Shown here: one piece after another, positions 24,636 through 35,087 of the stretch
How the letters are laid out: each line of letters opens with the position of its first letter
Numbering within the stretch: position 1 is the stretch's first letter
Assembly: GCA_019637975.1 (NCBI GenBank)
Contig: JAHBUR010000013.1
Coordinates: 60,195-124,194, forward strand
Length of the DNA: 64,000 nt
Source: Bacteroidota bacterium
GTDB taxonomy: Bacteria > Bacteroidota > Ignavibacteria > UBA10030 > UBA6906
Direction: 5' to 3'
Made by a program: the position numbers and the translations under genes
The notes under the pieces: generated by a model
The model's input: only the letters and a program-made list of their open reading frames with translations
Told to the model about the DNA's origin: nothing
Databases searched by the model: none

Positions 24636-26816
24636 ATGAAACACCTTCTTCTACCGCTCTTTCTCACCGTGCTGTTGATAATCTCAACACGAGCTCAAAC
24701 CGCGGAAGTTCCGGACACCGCAAGCACATCGTACGAGTTGCCGCAAGTGGATGTCATCGGGCGAAAGCCGGGATTGCTCGATCGCGTTCCCGGTTCTGCA
24801 AACATCATCACACCGGCAAATCTCCGGCGGCTTGCGCCCATCAACGGAAACGAAATTCTGCGCACAATTACCGGACTTCATGCCGTTGACGAAGAGGGCG
24901 TCGGGCTCCGGCTGAATCTCGGCGTCCGCGGGCTCAATCCCGACCGCAGCCGCAACTTGTTGATGCTTGAAGATGGAGTGCCCATTGCGCTTGCTCCGTA
25001 CGGCGAACCTGAAATGTACTACACTCCTTCCATTGACAGGATGGCGCGACTTGAAGTGCTGAAAGGAAGCGGCTCGATTCTCTTCGGCCCTCAGACAATC
25101 GGCGGCGTTATCAACTACATTACCGCCGACCCGCCGGCTGAGCCCTCCGGCAGCCTGAATACGCGCATCGGCAACGACGGTTTCTTTACAACACTGTTGA
25201 AATACGGAACAACCTCCGGCAATGTCGGAGCGCAGATAAATCTGTTGCGAAGACAAGCTGATAATCTTGTAACAACGCGCTTCCGTATCAGCGATCTCTC
25301 CACAAAGCTCAAGTTCATTCTCGGCGAGCAATCGGTGTTAGGCGTGAAACTCTCCGCATACGACGAGAGTTCGAATTCCACCTACGTCGGGCTGACCCAG
25401 ACGATGTATGACAACGGGGATTACTTCACGAACGTTGCTCCGGACGATGAGCTGAATATCCGGCGGTACTCCGCCAACGCAACGTATGACTACGTCTTCG
25501 CGCCGGGCATCAGTCTCCGCACAACCGTGTTCGGCTACACCACAACGCGCAACTGGCGCCGGCAGGAGTTTGGACGGACAGGCACAACAACAAATCGCAC
25601 AGGTGTTGTTCACGGAGACACGACCGTTCCGGGAGGCGCTCTCTACATGCGCAATCAAACCGGAAATCGCAACCGCCAGTTTGAAGTGGCAGGCATCGAA
25701 CCACGTTTCTCAATGACTCATCAACTCGCGGGCGTCAGGAATGAACTCGATCTCGGATTCCGATTCTTGTATGAGAGGGCTTTTGAGCAGCTTGTTCTTG
25801 GCACGACGTTCAATTCATCCTCGGGCAATGTTCGTGATGATGAAATCAGAACAGGCTACGCCCGGAGCGCTTTTGTTCAAAACAGAACATACATTACCGA
25901 CAGACTTGTTGTAAGTCCCGGCATTCGTCTCGAATCATTCTCCTACGACCGGCATATCATGCGGGGGCAGTTTAGCGGAGCTGTGAGAGATACGAATCTC
26001 GTCGCCGGAAACAACTTGGTGCAGTTGATTCCCGGTTTGGGCATCAGCTATCAGATAAGTGAAGGCTCATCGGTGTTTGCAGGGGTTCACCGTGGATTTG
26101 CCCCGCCCCGTGTCAAAGACGCTGTGACCAGCGCGGGCGAAGCCCTCAATCTCAATGCGGAGCTGAGTTGGAACTACGAACTCGGTACACGCCTGACTCC
26201 TTCGGAAGGTGTTGCGATCGAGCTGACCGGGTTTTTCCTCGATTTCTCCAACCAGATCATTCCTGTTTCCCAATCATCCGGCGGCACCGGTACGGGGCTT
26301 GTTAACGGCGGCCGCAGCAAACATATCGGGGCCGAAGCGGGATTCACGATTGATGCGGGACGACTGCTTGATTCGGACTATTCCGTCATCTTCAACACCA
26401 ATGCAACATACGTCCGCGCAACATTCAGCGCCGACAGATTTCTCACCCAGTCGGGCACACAGGTAAATGTGAAGGGGAACTCGCTTCCGTACGCGCCCAA
26501 GTGGTTTGTTTCAACCTCGCTGGCATTCGTTGCTCCGTTTGGCGGTTCCATTCAACTCACAGGCAATTTTGTCGACAAACAGTTCTCGGATGAGTTCAAT
26601 ACGGTTGCGGCATCCGCCAACGGGTTGACCGGTGTGATTCCTGCACATTTCCTTTTCGATATCTCGGCGAGATACGGGATTGAGGCTCTCAATTCAGCGT
26701 TCTCCTTGTCAATCAAGAATCTCTTTGACAAGAGGTACATGGCCTCGCGCAGACCGGAAGGAATCAAAGTCGGTTTGCCGAGATTTGTCACCGCGGGCCT
26801 TGAGATAGGGCTGTAA
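24636..26816 (+). CDS. TonB-dependent outer-membrane receptor, FecA-like
   Basis: The 726-residue protein has a signal peptide (ending RAQ), a TonB-box-like segment (LPQVDVIGRKP), a plug domain (LRTITGLHAVDEEG, GVRGLNPDRSRNLLMLEDGV, VLKGSGSILFGPQTIGGVI) and a 22-strand-type barrel with a C-terminal YMASRRPEGIKVGLPRF-type end. It is most like ferric dicitrate/siderophore receptors. Placement just after the feo operon supports iron import. The ATG follows GGGAGG by eight bases. A tonB gene lies at 46-47 kb. Confidence 0.92.
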   Translation: MKHLLLPLFLTVLLIISTRAQTAEVPDTASTSYELPQVDVIGRKPGLLDRVPGSANIITPANLRRLAPINGNEILRTITGLHAVDEEGVGLRLNLGVRGLNPDRSRNLLMLEDGVPIALAPYGEPEMYYTPSIDRMARLEVLKGSGSILFGPQTIGGVINYITADPPAEPSGSLNTRIGNDGFFTTLLKYGTTSGNVGAQINLLRRQADNLVTTRFRISDLSTKLKFILGEQSVLGVKLSAYDESSNSTYVGLTQTMYDNGDYFTNVAPDDELNIRRYSANATYDYVFAPGISLRTTVFGYTTTRNWRRQEFGRTGTTTNRTGVVHGDTTVPGGALYMRNQTGNRNRQFEVAGIEPRFSMTHQLAGVRNELDLGFRFLYERAFEQLVLGTTFNSSSGNVRDDEIRTGYARSAFVQNRTYITDRLVVSPGIRLESFSYDRHIMRGQFSGAVRDTNLVAGNNLVQLIPGLGISYQISEGSSVFAGVHRGFAPPRVKDAVTSAGEALNLNAELSWNYELGTRLTPSEGVAIELTGFFLDFSNQIIPVSQSSGGTGTGLVNGGRSKHIGAEAGFTIDAGRLLDSDYSVIFNTNATYVRATFSADRFLTQSGTQVNVKGNSLPYAPKWFVSTSLAFVAPFGGSIQLTGNFVDKQFSDEFNTVAASANGLTGVIPAHFLFDISARYGIEALNSAFSLSIKNLFDKRYMASRRPEGIKVGLPRFVTAGLEIGL

Positions 26817-26855
26817 CCCAACACAAAGAAACGAAAAAGGAGCAGTAGTAGTGTC

Positions 26856-27629
26856 ATGCGTAGGACATCATATTCTCTACATTCAGCGCTCGTCGCTGCC
26901 GTAATTTTCACTTTTGCGCATTTGCCGGGAATCGGCCACGCTTCACGTCCATTCGTTACAGAAGACGCCGGTGTCGCGGGAAGGAAAGTGTTGCAACTTG
27001 AGACAAGTTGGGATTACATCAAATGGAACAACTTCGACAAGGAACACGTTTTAACCCTCGTTCCGATTGTTGGAATTGGGGATGAAGCAGAAATTTCCGT
27101 TGAACTTCCGCTGATGTTTCATCGTCACGGCGCATCGGGAGGAGCCTCGGGAATCGGGGACATCAACATCGTCACAAAAATTCTTCTCGCTGAAGAAAGT
27201 GATGTGTTTCCCGCGGCAGCTCTGAAGACGATATTGAAAACAACAACCGGACACGCTGAGCGAGGCTTGGGGACGGGAGCGTTGGACTACAGTGTGGTCG
27301 GCGTTGCATCAAAACAGTTAAGTTCCCTCATACTGCACGGTATGTTCGGCTACACATTTGTAGGAACGAACGGGGATCCATCAATTCGCAACATTCTTCT
27401 TTATGGTATTGCCGCCGGGTACGCACTTACGGATTATGCGAGCCTCGTTGCAGAGTATGCGGGCAACCGCCATCCCGACAGGTCGGCCGACGTTCATCCG
27501 CACAGCATAATGGTTGGCGCTACGTACCGGCTTTCGGATGAGGTAACGATTGATGCGTCATCACGATTCGGCACGACAACGGCAGCCGCCGCGTGGAACA
27601 CAGCAATCGGCCTGACCGTGACGCTATGA
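26856..27629 (+). CDS. Outer-membrane protein of the MetA-phenol-degradation-like barrel family
   Basis: The 257-residue protein has a signal peptide (ending IGHA) and a small beta-barrel pattern: RPFVTEDAGVAG, QLETSWDYI, VPIVGIGDEAEISVELPLMF and a C-terminal AAWNTAIGLTVTL. The start RPFVTEDAGV is typical of the phenol-MetA-like family. It is 39 bases after the receptor stop, so the two are probably transcribed together; substrate unknown. Confidence 0.65.
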   Translation: MRRTSYSLHSALVAAVIFTFAHLPGIGHASRPFVTEDAGVAGRKVLQLETSWDYIKWNNFDKEHVLTLVPIVGIGDEAEISVELPLMFHRHGASGGASGIGDINIVTKILLAEESDVFPAAALKTILKTTTGHAERGLGTGALDYSVVGVASKQLSSLILHGMFGYTFVGTNGDPSIRNILLYGIAAGYALTDYASLVAEYAGNRHPDRSADVHPHSIMVGATYRLSDEVTIDASSRFGTTTAAAAWNTAIGLTVTL

Positions 27630-27791
27630 TGTAAACCTGCCGCGGCAGGAAAGTCATCTTCCTGCAAAATCGGAGGCAGGCTGTTGATTATTCCTGCAGA
27701 ATTGATTACCAAATGGAGGGAGCAGAGTAGATTGCTGCTCCCCGCATTATCCCCGTTTCAACACAAGTCGATCATCAAACCGGAGTGTACT

Positions 27792-30698
27792 ATGTCAGCA
27801 GCACGAATCATTTCACTTGCGTCCTTGGTTCTTTGCTTTCCCGTTTCCGGATGGGGAGGGGAAATTGAACCGCCGTTGCGCGAAAAACTCGCAAGCGTAT
27901 CGGATAACGAGCTTGTTTCTGTTGTTGTTCGCCTTCGTGACCGTGTCGATATTCAAGCGCTGGACGCTTCTCTCAAGCAACGAAACGCAACTCGTCAACA
28001 GCGCAATTTTGAAGTGACTACCGCCTTGCAACAGAAGGCGTCTGAAACGCAGGGCCCCCTTCTTGTATTCCTCGCGGAAGAAGTCGCGAGCCAGCGGGTT
28101 GCATTCTACGAGAACTTCTGGATCGATAATCTTATCCACGTCACTGCATTGCGACAAGCGATTGAGGCCATTGCCGACCGGCCTGATGTGGAGATTGTAT
28201 TTCTGGAACCGGAAGTGATGTTCGATGGATTGATGGAATTTCAGGAAACAGGCAATCGTGTTGCGTCATCTGAACCGGGTCTTCGGGTTGTGAACGCCCC
28301 GGCGCTTTGGCGCGCTGGCATTACCGGCAAGGGCCGATTAGTGATGAACATCGATACCGGCGTGAACGGCAATCACGTGGCGCTTTCAACACGCTGGCGC
28401 GGCACGTTGCCCGGCGTTCAGCCGCAACACGCGTGGTACGGCAGCGGATCATTTCCGAACGATTCCGACAGTCCGGGCCACGGCACGCACACGATGGGAA
28501 TCATGACAGGCTACAACCCCGCAACCGCTGACACTGTTGGCGTTGCGCCCGGTGCATATTGGATCGCGGGGTCCAGTCCGTACACAGGGGCGTTTCAGTG
28601 GGCGGTGAACCCTGACGGCAACCCGAACACAGTTGAAGATGTTCCCGATGTTGTCAACTGTTCGTGGTATACAAGCGGCACGGACTTGTGTTCAGGAGGC
28701 ACGAATTATTGGAGCTTGATGGATAACGTCGAAGCTGCAGGCGCCGTTGTGATTTGGTCGGCAGGAAATTGCGGCCCGAGTGGATCTGCCGGCAATTGCA
28801 CGGGCGGCGCATCGCCCGGACCGTATATGACGATTACCCCGCCGAAGAATCGCGTGACGACACCCGTGAACGCGTTTGCAGTCGGTTCGGTGGATGGGAA
28901 CAGCGCGCAACTCACGATTGCAGGGTCCAGCAGCCGCGGCCCCTCGGCGTGCGACACAACCCAAATCAAGCCGGAAGTTGTTGCGCCCGGCGTAAGCGTC
29001 CGTTCCACTATTGCCAACGGCGGCTACGGGAATTCCAGCGGCACGTCAATGGCGGCGCCGCATGTGTCGGGAACGGTTGCATTGCTCAGGCAAGTGAATC
29101 CCAACGCCGATGCCGACCAGATCAAGTATGCGATCATGAACAACGCCCGCGATCTTGGTGCGCCTGGTGAAGATAACACGTACGGCAACGGAGTGATCAA
29201 CGCGCTTGCGGCTGCGGAAGCAATTTCGCCGTTCAGAATCTCCGGCATCGTTCGCAGCGTAGCAACAAATCAGCCGATTGAGTTTGCAAGCGTCGAGATC
29301 ATCCAGACATTTCAACACAGACAAACGGACGCCTCAGGTTCGTACAGTTTCGGTGCGTTGAAGGATACCGTTCAGATTCGTTTTTCCGCATTCGGGCATT
29401 ATGATACAACAATGCCGCGCATTCTGGTTGCCAATACGCCGGAAATACTGAACGTCAGCCTGACTCCGCTTCCGGTCGCCGCAATTTCCGGAAACGTTAC
29501 GGACTCAATTTCGGCGGCGGGAATTATTGCCCGCATACATGCCTACGCGCAGGGAGATCCTTCTGCACATCCTACTTCAAGCACCACGAGCCAGTCAAAC
29601 GGATCATACACAATGAACGGGCCGATCGGCACATACAGAGTCGAGGTGTTACCGTCAGCGCCTTACGTGGACAACGTCACGACGCAGGATGTTGTGCTCG
29701 ATGTCGGCGGGGCGACGGTGAACTATCGGCTGCTTCAGGCCGAGGTACTTCTTGTTGACGACGACGGATCTGCCACTCTTGAGACGGCATATCAATCGTC
29801 GCTCGGACGAATCGGCAAGCGCTTCAGAACCTTCGGTCTGGCCGATAGCGGCGGCGCGCTCGGCGGCGTGCTTGCCTCGTTTACCCTCCGCCCTGTTGTC
29901 GTATGGTTCACGGGGGCCGATTCAACCAATGCCCTTACCTATCCTGAAAAGCTCGTCGTTCTCAATCATCTGAATGCCGGAGGGCAGGCTGTGTTGACGG
30001 GACAGAACATCGCTCAGTTTGCTGCGATGAATGACACGCTTCTTGAAGGATATCTCGGCATCCGTTTCAACGGCAACTCCACCGCCATTTCGCTGCGCGG
30101 GTTTGCGGGAGATGTTATCGGTAACGGCGTGAACTATCTGATTACCGGCGGCCCGGGCCCCCAAACATCGAAGGATATTATCAGCCTCGTACCGGGCAGC
30201 GTCGGAACGCCGACACCGACTCTGTACTATGCTGTAGGAACCGACAGCTCCAACTTTGCAGGCGTTCGAGTTGCCGGTCCGGGCAATGCATGGGCGGTTG
30301 CCTACTTTGCCATCGGTATCGAAGGATTTCCCGAGGCACGGCAGGATACGTTTCTCCTGAGAAGTTTGCGGTACTTCACTCAACTCGTTTCCGGCGTTCA
30401 GCCGATTGCCAACTCGGGCGTACCGGGCGAATACAGGCTGGCGCAGAATTATCCGAATCCTTTCAATCCGACCACAACGATCGAATTTGATTTGCCGTCG
30501 GGAGCCGACGCGGAGCCGACTTCGCTGAGGATTTTCGACGTGCTGGGACGGGATGTGCAGACCCTCGTCAACGAGAAGCTGTCGCCCGGGACATACAGAA
30601 CGCAGTTTGAAACAGCGGGCCTCTCCAGCGGAATCTACTTCTACCGGCTGCAGTCTGGCAGATTTGTTGAGACGCGAAAAATGTTATTGTTGAGGTAA
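27792..30698 (+). CDS. Secreted subtilisin-like (S8) protease with T9SS sorting domain
   Basis: The 968-residue protein has a signal peptide, an inhibitor-like pro-region and an S8 catalytic domain with the triad Asp (MNIDTGV), His (SPGHGTHTMG) and Ser (GTSMAAPHVSG). Two carboxypeptidase-regulatory-like domains follow (SGIVRSVATNQPIEFASVEI; SGNVTDSISAAGI), then a GlyGly-rich region and a C-terminal T9SS domain (NYPNPFNPTTTIEFDLP to GIYFYRLQSGRF). It should be exported by T9SS and anchored or released at the surface. ATG 27792 is used; an earlier in-frame start would add 36 unlikely residues. Confidence 0.92.
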   Translation: MSAARIISLASLVLCFPVSGWGGEIEPPLREKLASVSDNELVSVVVRLRDRVDIQALDASLKQRNATRQQRNFEVTTALQQKASETQGPLLVFLAEEVASQRVAFYENFWIDNLIHVTALRQAIEAIADRPDVEIVFLEPEVMFDGLMEFQETGNRVASSEPGLRVVNAPALWRAGITGKGRLVMNIDTGVNGNHVALSTRWRGTLPGVQPQHAWYGSGSFPNDSDSPGHGTHTMGIMTGYNPATADTVGVAPGAYWIAGSSPYTGAFQWAVNPDGNPNTVEDVPDVVNCSWYTSGTDLCSGGTNYWSLMDNVEAAGAVVIWSAGNCGPSGSAGNCTGGASPGPYMTITPPKNRVTTPVNAFAVGSVDGNSAQLTIAGSSSRGPSACDTTQIKPEVVAPGVSVRSTIANGGYGNSSGTSMAAPHVSGTVALLRQVNPNADADQIKYAIMNNARDLGAPGEDNTYGNGVINALAAAEAISPFRISGIVRSVATNQPIEFASVEIIQTFQHRQTDASGSYSFGALKDTVQIRFSAFGHYDTTMPRILVANTPEILNVSLTPLPVAAISGNVTDSISAAGIIARIHAYAQGDPSAHPTSSTTSQSNGSYTMNGPIGTYRVEVLPSAPYVDNVTTQDVVLDVGGATVNYRLLQAEVLLVDDDGSATLETAYQSSLGRIGKRFRTFGLADSGGALGGVLASFTLRPVVVWFTGADSTNALTYPEKLVVLNHLNAGGQAVLTGQNIAQFAAMNDTLLEGYLGIRFNGNSTAISLRGFAGDVIGNGVNYLITGGPGPQTSKDIISLVPGSVGTPTPTLYYAVGTDSSNFAGVRVAGPGNAWAVAYFAIGIEGFPEARQDTFLLRSLRYFTQLVSGVQPIANSGVPGEYRLAQNYPNPFNPTTTIEFDLPSGADAEPTSLRIFDVLGRDVQTLVNEKLSPGTYRTQFETAGLSSGIYFYRLQSGRFVETRKMLLLR

Positions 30699-30720
30699 TG
30701 TCACATACGCTGTATCATGC

Positions 30721-30748
30721 AAAGCCTCCCGACGCCGGGGAGGCTTTT
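30721..30748 (+). terminator. Terminator after the subtilase gene
   Basis: Stem AAGCCTCCC / GGGAGGCTT, loop of seven bases, followed by T run. Confidence 0.85.
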
Positions 30749-30890
30749 GTGTTTTCCCTTGCTTCTGCGCGTATTTATTCTTATAAACAGTAGAGAATCT
30801 CGGAGTCTCGCGTAATTTTTTTCTCACCGATTATCTCAGAATCACATTCCCCTCGGGATCAACATTAATCAATAAAACGGAGGATACTCC

Positions 30891-33797
30891 ATGCGTATGC
30901 ACTACCTTTTCTTATTGTGCGGATTGGTCTTGGTGTCACACATCGCACTGGCACAAGACAATCCCATGCTGGATACACCGGTTCCCCTCTCCGGTCAGAT
31001 GGGACCCTCGGTGGGGACCACAAACATCAATGTCATTACCTCCCCTGAGGGGTTCGACAATTTCGATCTCGGGACGACGAACGCGGAGCCACACGCAGTG
31101 TCCAATCCCGTTAACCCCCTTTGGTTCTTCACCGCGTTCAACCCGACCGGAAACTTCCAATCATGGCATACGGAAGACGGTATCAACTGGGCAATCAACA
31201 ATCCGCCGTGGCCGAACAACGCAGGCGACCCGGTTGCAGCGTATGACAGTCTCGGTAACCTTTACTATGAGGTCATGAAAAGCCCGATCACCGGCTGTTG
31301 GGTTTCCAAGTCAACCAACAATGGCCAGACGTGGGGTACGCCGGTTACAGCTATTGCGGGCAACGACAAGAACTGGATTGCCGCCGACCAGACGATGGGG
31401 CCGTTTGCCAACTACGTGTACACCACAATGACCAACAGCGGAACCGGCAACTTTATGCGATCAACAGATCTGGGCACCACGTGGGATGCCCAGCGGTCGT
31501 TCAGTCCTCATTCGCTGCCCGGCATGATGGTTGCCGTCGGGCCGAACGTGTTAAGCCCGATTGATACATCAGGTGGATGCGTGTATGTTGTTACTCATTC
31601 AGGAACCAACGCTGCGGGCATCTACACATTTTTTGTTTCGAGAGATGGCGGAGCGAACTTCGTACAGAAATCCCAACAACAGTTCTCGAACCTTATTGGG
31701 ACGGAACTCTCAGGGCGATCAACCGTTCAGGGCATGCGTTGTCGGCCGTACCCGATGATTGCAGCAGATAATAGCTTTGGCCCCCATCGCGGACGGTTGT
31801 ATCTCGTGTACGCATCGAACAATCCGGCTGGCAACGGCAACAGGTCGGATATTTTCCTGCGCTATTCGACCGATCAGGGTGGGACGTGGTCAACGCCAAG
31901 GGTTGTCAATGACGATCCGAATTCGGAAAACAACTTCCAGTTCCATCCGGCAATTTGGTGCGACAAGGAAACAGGAAGGCTCTATATTAAGTTCTACGAC
32001 ACGCGTCTCATACCCACAAGGGACAGTATGGATGTGTATGCGACATATACCGACGATGGCGGGAACACCTTTGCGCCGAATCAACGGCTCACAACCCGGT
32101 CGTTCAGAATCAACATCACGGGTGCCGCCGGCCCGACATATCGCGGCGATTACGATGCTATCACGTCCAACCGCTTTGCGTCGATGGCTGTGTGGACGGA
32201 TTTCCGCAATGCCCCCAGCCCGAACTATACCGGCATGACGGCATACTTCCCCGACTTTGCAATGCTTGTCAGATCGAACCGTGATACGCTGAAGTTTGTG
32301 GACAGTACAACCGCCGTGCTGAAAGTGCCTGCCGTGAAGTTGTACACGTATGGTGTGAAGTTCACGGCAACGGTTTCACCGGCCGCGCCGTTTGAACTGA
32401 CGTTCCCGAACGGCGACTCGCTTGCGAGTGTGCCGGATTCTCTCATTCTGAAAATCAAAACCAACGGCGTCACAACCGGCAACTACACGATAACCGTAAC
32501 CGGTCGCGGGCCGAACGGGACACCGGCACACCGGCGTACCATTCCAATTCGCGTCCAGTTCATCCCCAACACGGTCGCGGTGTTGCAGCCTAACGGAGGG
32601 GAAATCTGGGTACAAAGCCAATCACGGGAAATCAACTGGACGAAGGCGGGAGATGTTACCAACGTACGCGTCGAGTACTCCACAAACAACGGATCGGCCT
32701 GGACGCTCATCAATGCAAGCGCGCCCGGAACATCGTTGAACTGGACCGTACCGTCAACCCCCACAACGCAAGCGCTCGTGCGTGTTGCCTGGGTGGATAG
32801 CGTCAATACCGTGCAAGACCAGAGCGATGCGCCCTTCACGATTTCAGCGCCGGCTGCCGTGATTTCGACAGCGCCGGATTCGTTGCGCGCCATTGTGCAG
32901 GCGGGCAACAATTTCGGGTTCGACACGCTGCGCATCACAAACAGCGGAACTATCTCGCTCAACTGGTCAACCACCGGAACGGCTTGGGCAAACGGCTTCC
33001 CGGCAAGCGGCACGGTTACGGCGGGGGCAACAAATGCGGCGCCCGTCCGGTTTAGCTCGGCAGGATTGATAGGCGGAACCTACTGGGGCAACCTCGCAGT
33101 TTCGAGCAACGATCCATTCAACCCTTCAGTGAATGTTCCGATGCGGCTTACCGTGGTGGGCACGGCCCAGATTACCGTGGTGCCGGCCGACACACTCAAT
33201 TTTGGTCCGGTACTTATCGGCACAACCGATACGCTTGCCGTCAAGGTATATAACGTTGGCACCGACACGCTGCGCGGCACATCCAACGTCATCCCGATCG
33301 GGCGGTTTGCCTCGATTACCCCGAGCTTCAAAGTTGCTCCGAACGATTCCGGGGTTGTTCGCGTGATCTTCATTCCGCTCGATTCGACAACCAACTACCA
33401 GTCAACGCTGCGGGTGGTCAGCAACGATCCCGACCCGTCACGCGACACGGTGTTTGTGATATTGCGAGGCAGGGGCACAAGTACAACTTCCGTGCGCATA
33501 ACCTCGCACGACATTGTGCCCGAGAGATTCCTGCTTGAGCAGAATTACCCGAATCCCTTCAACCCTTCGACAACGATCCGGTTCGGCATACCGGCAGGAG
33601 TTTCCGGCTCCGAGCCTGCTATCCTGACCGTGTATGATGTGGTGGGACGTGAAGTGGCAACACTGGTGAGCGAGAAGCTCTCGCCCGGCACCTACAGCGT
33701 GCAATTTGAAACACACGGACTTTCCAGCGGCATTTACTTCTACCGCCTCACCGCCGGCAAGTTCATGGACACGAAGAAGATGATTTTGACGAAGTAA
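30891..33797 (+). CDS. Secreted sialidase-fold (BNR) protein with Ig-like domains and T9SS sorting domain
   Basis: The 968-residue protein has a signal peptide (to about residue 22), a propeller with BNR/Asp-box repeats (STNNGQTWG, STDLGTTWD, SRDGGANF, STDQGGTWS, TDDGGNTF), immunoglobulin-like or choice-of-anchor domains (VLQPNGGEIW; LSWSTTGTAWANGFPASG region; FGPVLIGTTDTLAVKVYN) and a T9SS C-terminal domain (NYPNPFNPSTTIRFGIP to GIYFYRLTAGKF). The catalytic residues of true sialidases are not evident, so a glycan-binding or hydrolase role is open. GGAGG lies seven bases before the ATG. Confidence 0.88.
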   Translation: MRMHYLFLLCGLVLVSHIALAQDNPMLDTPVPLSGQMGPSVGTTNINVITSPEGFDNFDLGTTNAEPHAVSNPVNPLWFFTAFNPTGNFQSWHTEDGINWAINNPPWPNNAGDPVAAYDSLGNLYYEVMKSPITGCWVSKSTNNGQTWGTPVTAIAGNDKNWIAADQTMGPFANYVYTTMTNSGTGNFMRSTDLGTTWDAQRSFSPHSLPGMMVAVGPNVLSPIDTSGGCVYVVTHSGTNAAGIYTFFVSRDGGANFVQKSQQQFSNLIGTELSGRSTVQGMRCRPYPMIAADNSFGPHRGRLYLVYASNNPAGNGNRSDIFLRYSTDQGGTWSTPRVVNDDPNSENNFQFHPAIWCDKETGRLYIKFYDTRLIPTRDSMDVYATYTDDGGNTFAPNQRLTTRSFRINITGAAGPTYRGDYDAITSNRFASMAVWTDFRNAPSPNYTGMTAYFPDFAMLVRSNRDTLKFVDSTTAVLKVPAVKLYTYGVKFTATVSPAAPFELTFPNGDSLASVPDSLILKIKTNGVTTGNYTITVTGRGPNGTPAHRRTIPIRVQFIPNTVAVLQPNGGEIWVQSQSREINWTKAGDVTNVRVEYSTNNGSAWTLINASAPGTSLNWTVPSTPTTQALVRVAWVDSVNTVQDQSDAPFTISAPAAVISTAPDSLRAIVQAGNNFGFDTLRITNSGTISLNWSTTGTAWANGFPASGTVTAGATNAAPVRFSSAGLIGGTYWGNLAVSSNDPFNPSVNVPMRLTVVGTAQITVVPADTLNFGPVLIGTTDTLAVKVYNVGTDTLRGTSNVIPIGRFASITPSFKVAPNDSGVVRVIFIPLDSTTNYQSTLRVVSNDPDPSRDTVFVILRGRGTSTTSVRITSHDIVPERFLLEQNYPNPFNPSTTIRFGIPAGVSGSEPAILTVYDVVGREVATLVSEKLSPGTYSVQFETHGLSSGIYFYRLTAGKFMDTKKMILTK

Positions 33798-33815
33798 TTT
33801 CGTCGGATGAACTAC

Positions 33816-33840
33816 AAAGCCCCGCCCTGTGCGGGGCTTT
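33816..33840 (+). terminator. Terminator after the BNR protein gene
   Basis: Perfect 10-base stem AAAGCCCCGC / GCGGGGCTTT with a five-base loop, followed by CTATTTT. Confidence 0.85.
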
Positions 33841-33899
33841 CTATTTTGAGACGACTACCCGCCAACGGAAAACAGCCGATTGCCGACCGCTAAACTCCA

Positions 33900-33930
33900 T
33901 TTGACTTTACCAACGTTTTGCCATACCTTG
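33900..33930 (+). promoter_or_regulatory. Bacteroidetes-type promoter ahead of the 34093 gene
   Basis: TTTG (33900-33903), 20 bases, then TACCTTG (33924-33930). This matches the -33/-7 promoter of Bacteroidetes (TTTG, N19-21, TAnnTTTG). The same arrangement occurs at 35088. Confidence 0.55.
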
Positions 33931-34092
33931 CCCCACCGCTTTTGCACGGAAGTGTATTGAATAACCGGCCGATTTGTTAGATCGAAGATGAACTGTGTTT
34001 TCACACCGATTCTTGGTGGATAGACGAATGCCTTGGTTGCGGCAGTCAGCCGCAATCGCACGCTAAAACAACATAATGAAGGGAGTTACGCC

Positions 34093-35034
34093 ATGTGTTC
34101 TCCAGTCTCGTCTGTTCTTCAGCGCCAGCCGGTTGTGCTTCGTGCAATGCGCTTCATGGGCCTTCTTCTTGCGGGGGCCTTTGTTTCTTCCGTGTCCTTC
34201 AGCCAAATCCCGAACGCGGGCTTTGAGCTCTGGGAGATGGATCCCGACAGCAACTACAATCCCGTAGGCTGGCAAACGACGAACAGCCACCCTCTTGTGA
34301 ACGTCGAGCCGTATTCGCCCGGCTGTCAGGGCAGTTTCGCAATGAAAGTGAAGACGGTGAACGCCGGGTTCCCGTTCGCGGGAATGGCGTTTCTTGAGAC
34401 TGCATTCAACTTCACCGAGCGGCCGACAAACATCTCGGTCTGTTACCGCGCCACTATCATGCCCGGCGATCAGGCATACATTATCGTGGGCTTGATGCGC
34501 GGCGACAGTGTTGTTGCGCTGCAGGACAGTTGCACCTTCAGGATAGATGCAACATCCAATCAATTTACCACGCGGACATTCCCGCTCGTCATCACCGCCA
34601 ACCTTGTGCCGGATTCGCTGGTCGTCATCGTCGCGTCGGGGCTTGGATTCGGACAGGTGGGGACGGAACTGATTGTTGATGAATTCGCCTTCGGGTTCGG
34701 TCCTGCAAGCGTCCCGGCGAACGAGCCCGTTCCCGTTTCCTTCGCGCTGCTTCAAAACCACCCGAACCCATTCAACCCGTCAACCACGATTGATTATGAT
34801 ATTGCAAAAGCGGGCAACGTGGAGCTGCATGTGTATGATCTCCTCGGCCGTCATGTTGCAGAGCTGCTGAGCGGCGAGCAGACTCCGGGACGACATTCCG
34901 TTGTATGGGACGGCACAGACGACGAAGGACAGCAGGTTTCAGGCGGCGTGTATTTCTACCGTTTGTCCGTGCAGACTCCTTCGAGGCAGGCCGGCGCATA
35001 CACCGAAACGAAGAAGCTCACGCTTCTCAAGTAA
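34093..35034 (+). CDS. Secreted protein with T9SS sorting domain
   Basis: The 313-residue protein has a signal peptide (to about residue 38), a domain of about 180 residues (PNAGFELWEMDPDSNYNPVG, SFAMKVKTVN, VPDSLVVIVASGLGFGQVGT) and a T9SS/FlgD-like C-terminal domain (NHPNPFNPSTTIDYDI to GVYFYRLSVQ). The domain resembles PA-type carbohydrate-binding folds (GFELW...W), but its ligand is unknown. GGGAG precedes the ATG by eight bases. A Bacteroidetes-type promoter lies about 160 bases upstream. Confidence 0.8.
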   Translation: MCSPVSSVLQRQPVVLRAMRFMGLLLAGAFVSSVSFSQIPNAGFELWEMDPDSNYNPVGWQTTNSHPLVNVEPYSPGCQGSFAMKVKTVNAGFPFAGMAFLETAFNFTERPTNISVCYRATIMPGDQAYIIVGLMRGDSVVALQDSCTFRIDATSNQFTTRTFPLVITANLVPDSLVVIVASGLGFGQVGTELIVDEFAFGFGPASVPANEPVPVSFALLQNHPNPFNPSTTIDYDIAKAGNVELHVYDLLGRHVAELLSGEQTPGRHSVVWDGTDDEGQQVSGGVYFYRLSVQTPSRQAGAYTETKKLTLLK

Positions 35035-35087
35035 ACGGCCGGACAACTTCCCGACCGCTGATTGCCGACAGCCGACTGCCATTTTCT

